A stretch of 51,963 nucleotides of DNA, from positions 1 to 51,963 of the forward strand of contig JAJEDB010000047.1 of NCBI GenBank assembly GCA_022821725.1. The letters are read 5' to 3'. Positions within the stretch are counted from its first letter, which is position 1, and each line of letters begins with the position of its first letter. Below are positions 51,844-51,963 of the stretch, piece by piece. Both the position numbers and the translations under genes were made by a program. Under the pieces are notes generated by a model, which was given only the letters and a program-made list of their open reading frames with translations, did no database searches and was not told the DNA's origin. The stretch comes from Candidatus Poribacteria bacterium (GTDB lineage Bacteria > Poribacteria > WGA-4E > WGA-3G).

Positions 51844-51963
51844 TTAATGATACATGTTTATGACATCGTCTATGGATATATCGGTGTTGTATTCACGGAG
51901 ACGTTTGATATTTGCAAAGTCGTGTTCAATCGGATTGTAGTCGGGTGAATAAGGCGGTAAAAA
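51844..51963 (-). mobile_element. IS630-type transposase, C-terminal end (cut by window edge)
   Basis: The minus strand reads FLPPYSPDYNPIEHDFANIK then RLREYNTDISIDDVINMYH and stops. LPPYSPxxNPIE is the signature around the last catalytic acid of IS630/Tc1-type DDE transposases. The element end at 51827-51848 recurs at 35682-35703. Confidence 0.88.

Noticed and set aside
1..51963. A genetic code in which UGA always means Trp or Gly
   Set aside because: Many clear genes end at UGA exactly where their families end (for example ROK kinase 38273, histidine kinase 32063), and Trp uses UGG.

Overview
The window looks like a chromosomal piece of an uncultured, large-genome, Gram-negative-type bacterium. 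My best guess is Candidatus Poribacteria or a close relative. That rests on gene content (LamG, NHL, WD40, SUMF1-like, internalin-type LRR, Rpn/YhgA-like and VIT-VWA proteins, ECF sigma factors) and on very abundant dispersed intergenic repeats; no 16S gene or taxonomic marker proves it. UGA is an ordinary stop in most genes here (ends at 4844, 6145, 32063, 38273), so the code is standard. Most real starts carry GGAGG- or AAGGAG-like sites.

Layout. 1-18.7 kb is accessory or surface: a truncated Y_Y_Y/SpoIIE phosphatase, a leaderless Rpn-type nuclease, two related modules of SUMF1-like, TPR and internalin-type LRR exported proteins (2.5-6.1 kb and 12.3-17.2 kb, the second with a frameshifted WD40 gene and a half-length SUMF1 gene), an AAA/PD-(D/E)XK ATPase, a 1347-residue VIT-VWA protein and a histidine kinase. 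19.1-21.8 kb holds an ECF sigma factor, a perfect sigma70-type promoter, a tRNA cluster (Ser-UGA, a broken Ser copy, Ser-GCU, Arg-ACG, Ser-CGA, Ala-CGC, Ser-GGA), tadA and a long Alu-domain SRP RNA. 21.9-28.9 kb is housekeeping: dnaX-ybaB-recR, an M28/QPCT-like hydrolase, mnmG and rsmG. 29.0-34.6 kb is a complete partner-switching module (STAS, hybrid-input histidine kinase, REC-SpoIIE phosphatase, anti-sigma kinase with an internally duplicated domain, second STAS). 34.9-38.3 kb has a degenerate AccD-like protein, galactokinase and a ROK sugar kinase. 38.3-44.4 kb has a lipoprotein, an NHL lipoprotein and a giant beta-rich surface protein. 44.4-51.8 kb is a minus-strand block described next, then LamG and the tail of an IS630-type transposase.

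Most exciting system. At 44.4-50.7 kb two paralogous exported proteins are each interrupted at the same place by one in-frame UGA directly after a Cys. The conserved thioredoxin-like sequence continues without a gap behind the UGA, and both copies have a 6-bp hairpin with an AG(G/U)U loop exactly 17 nt after the UGA. I read them as two selenoproteins with a C-Sec redox pair and bacterial SECIS elements. Both share a roughly 115-residue C-terminal domain, unknown to me, with the extracytoplasmic end of a membrane-anchored ECF sigma factor encoded next to them. A near-identical 62-bp promoter-like repeat lies before each of the two transcription units. This suggests an envelope redox-sensing or stress circuit (inference).

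Second theme: several families of mobile intergenic repeats have entered genes in frame (dnaX linker, galactokinase, ROK kinase, the giant surface protein, N-termini of two lipoproteins and a histidine kinase). One short motif, CCGCAAGGTAAAATTAAAA followed by N-ATGG, sits on the start of several unrelated genes and directly on the 5' end of a tRNA.
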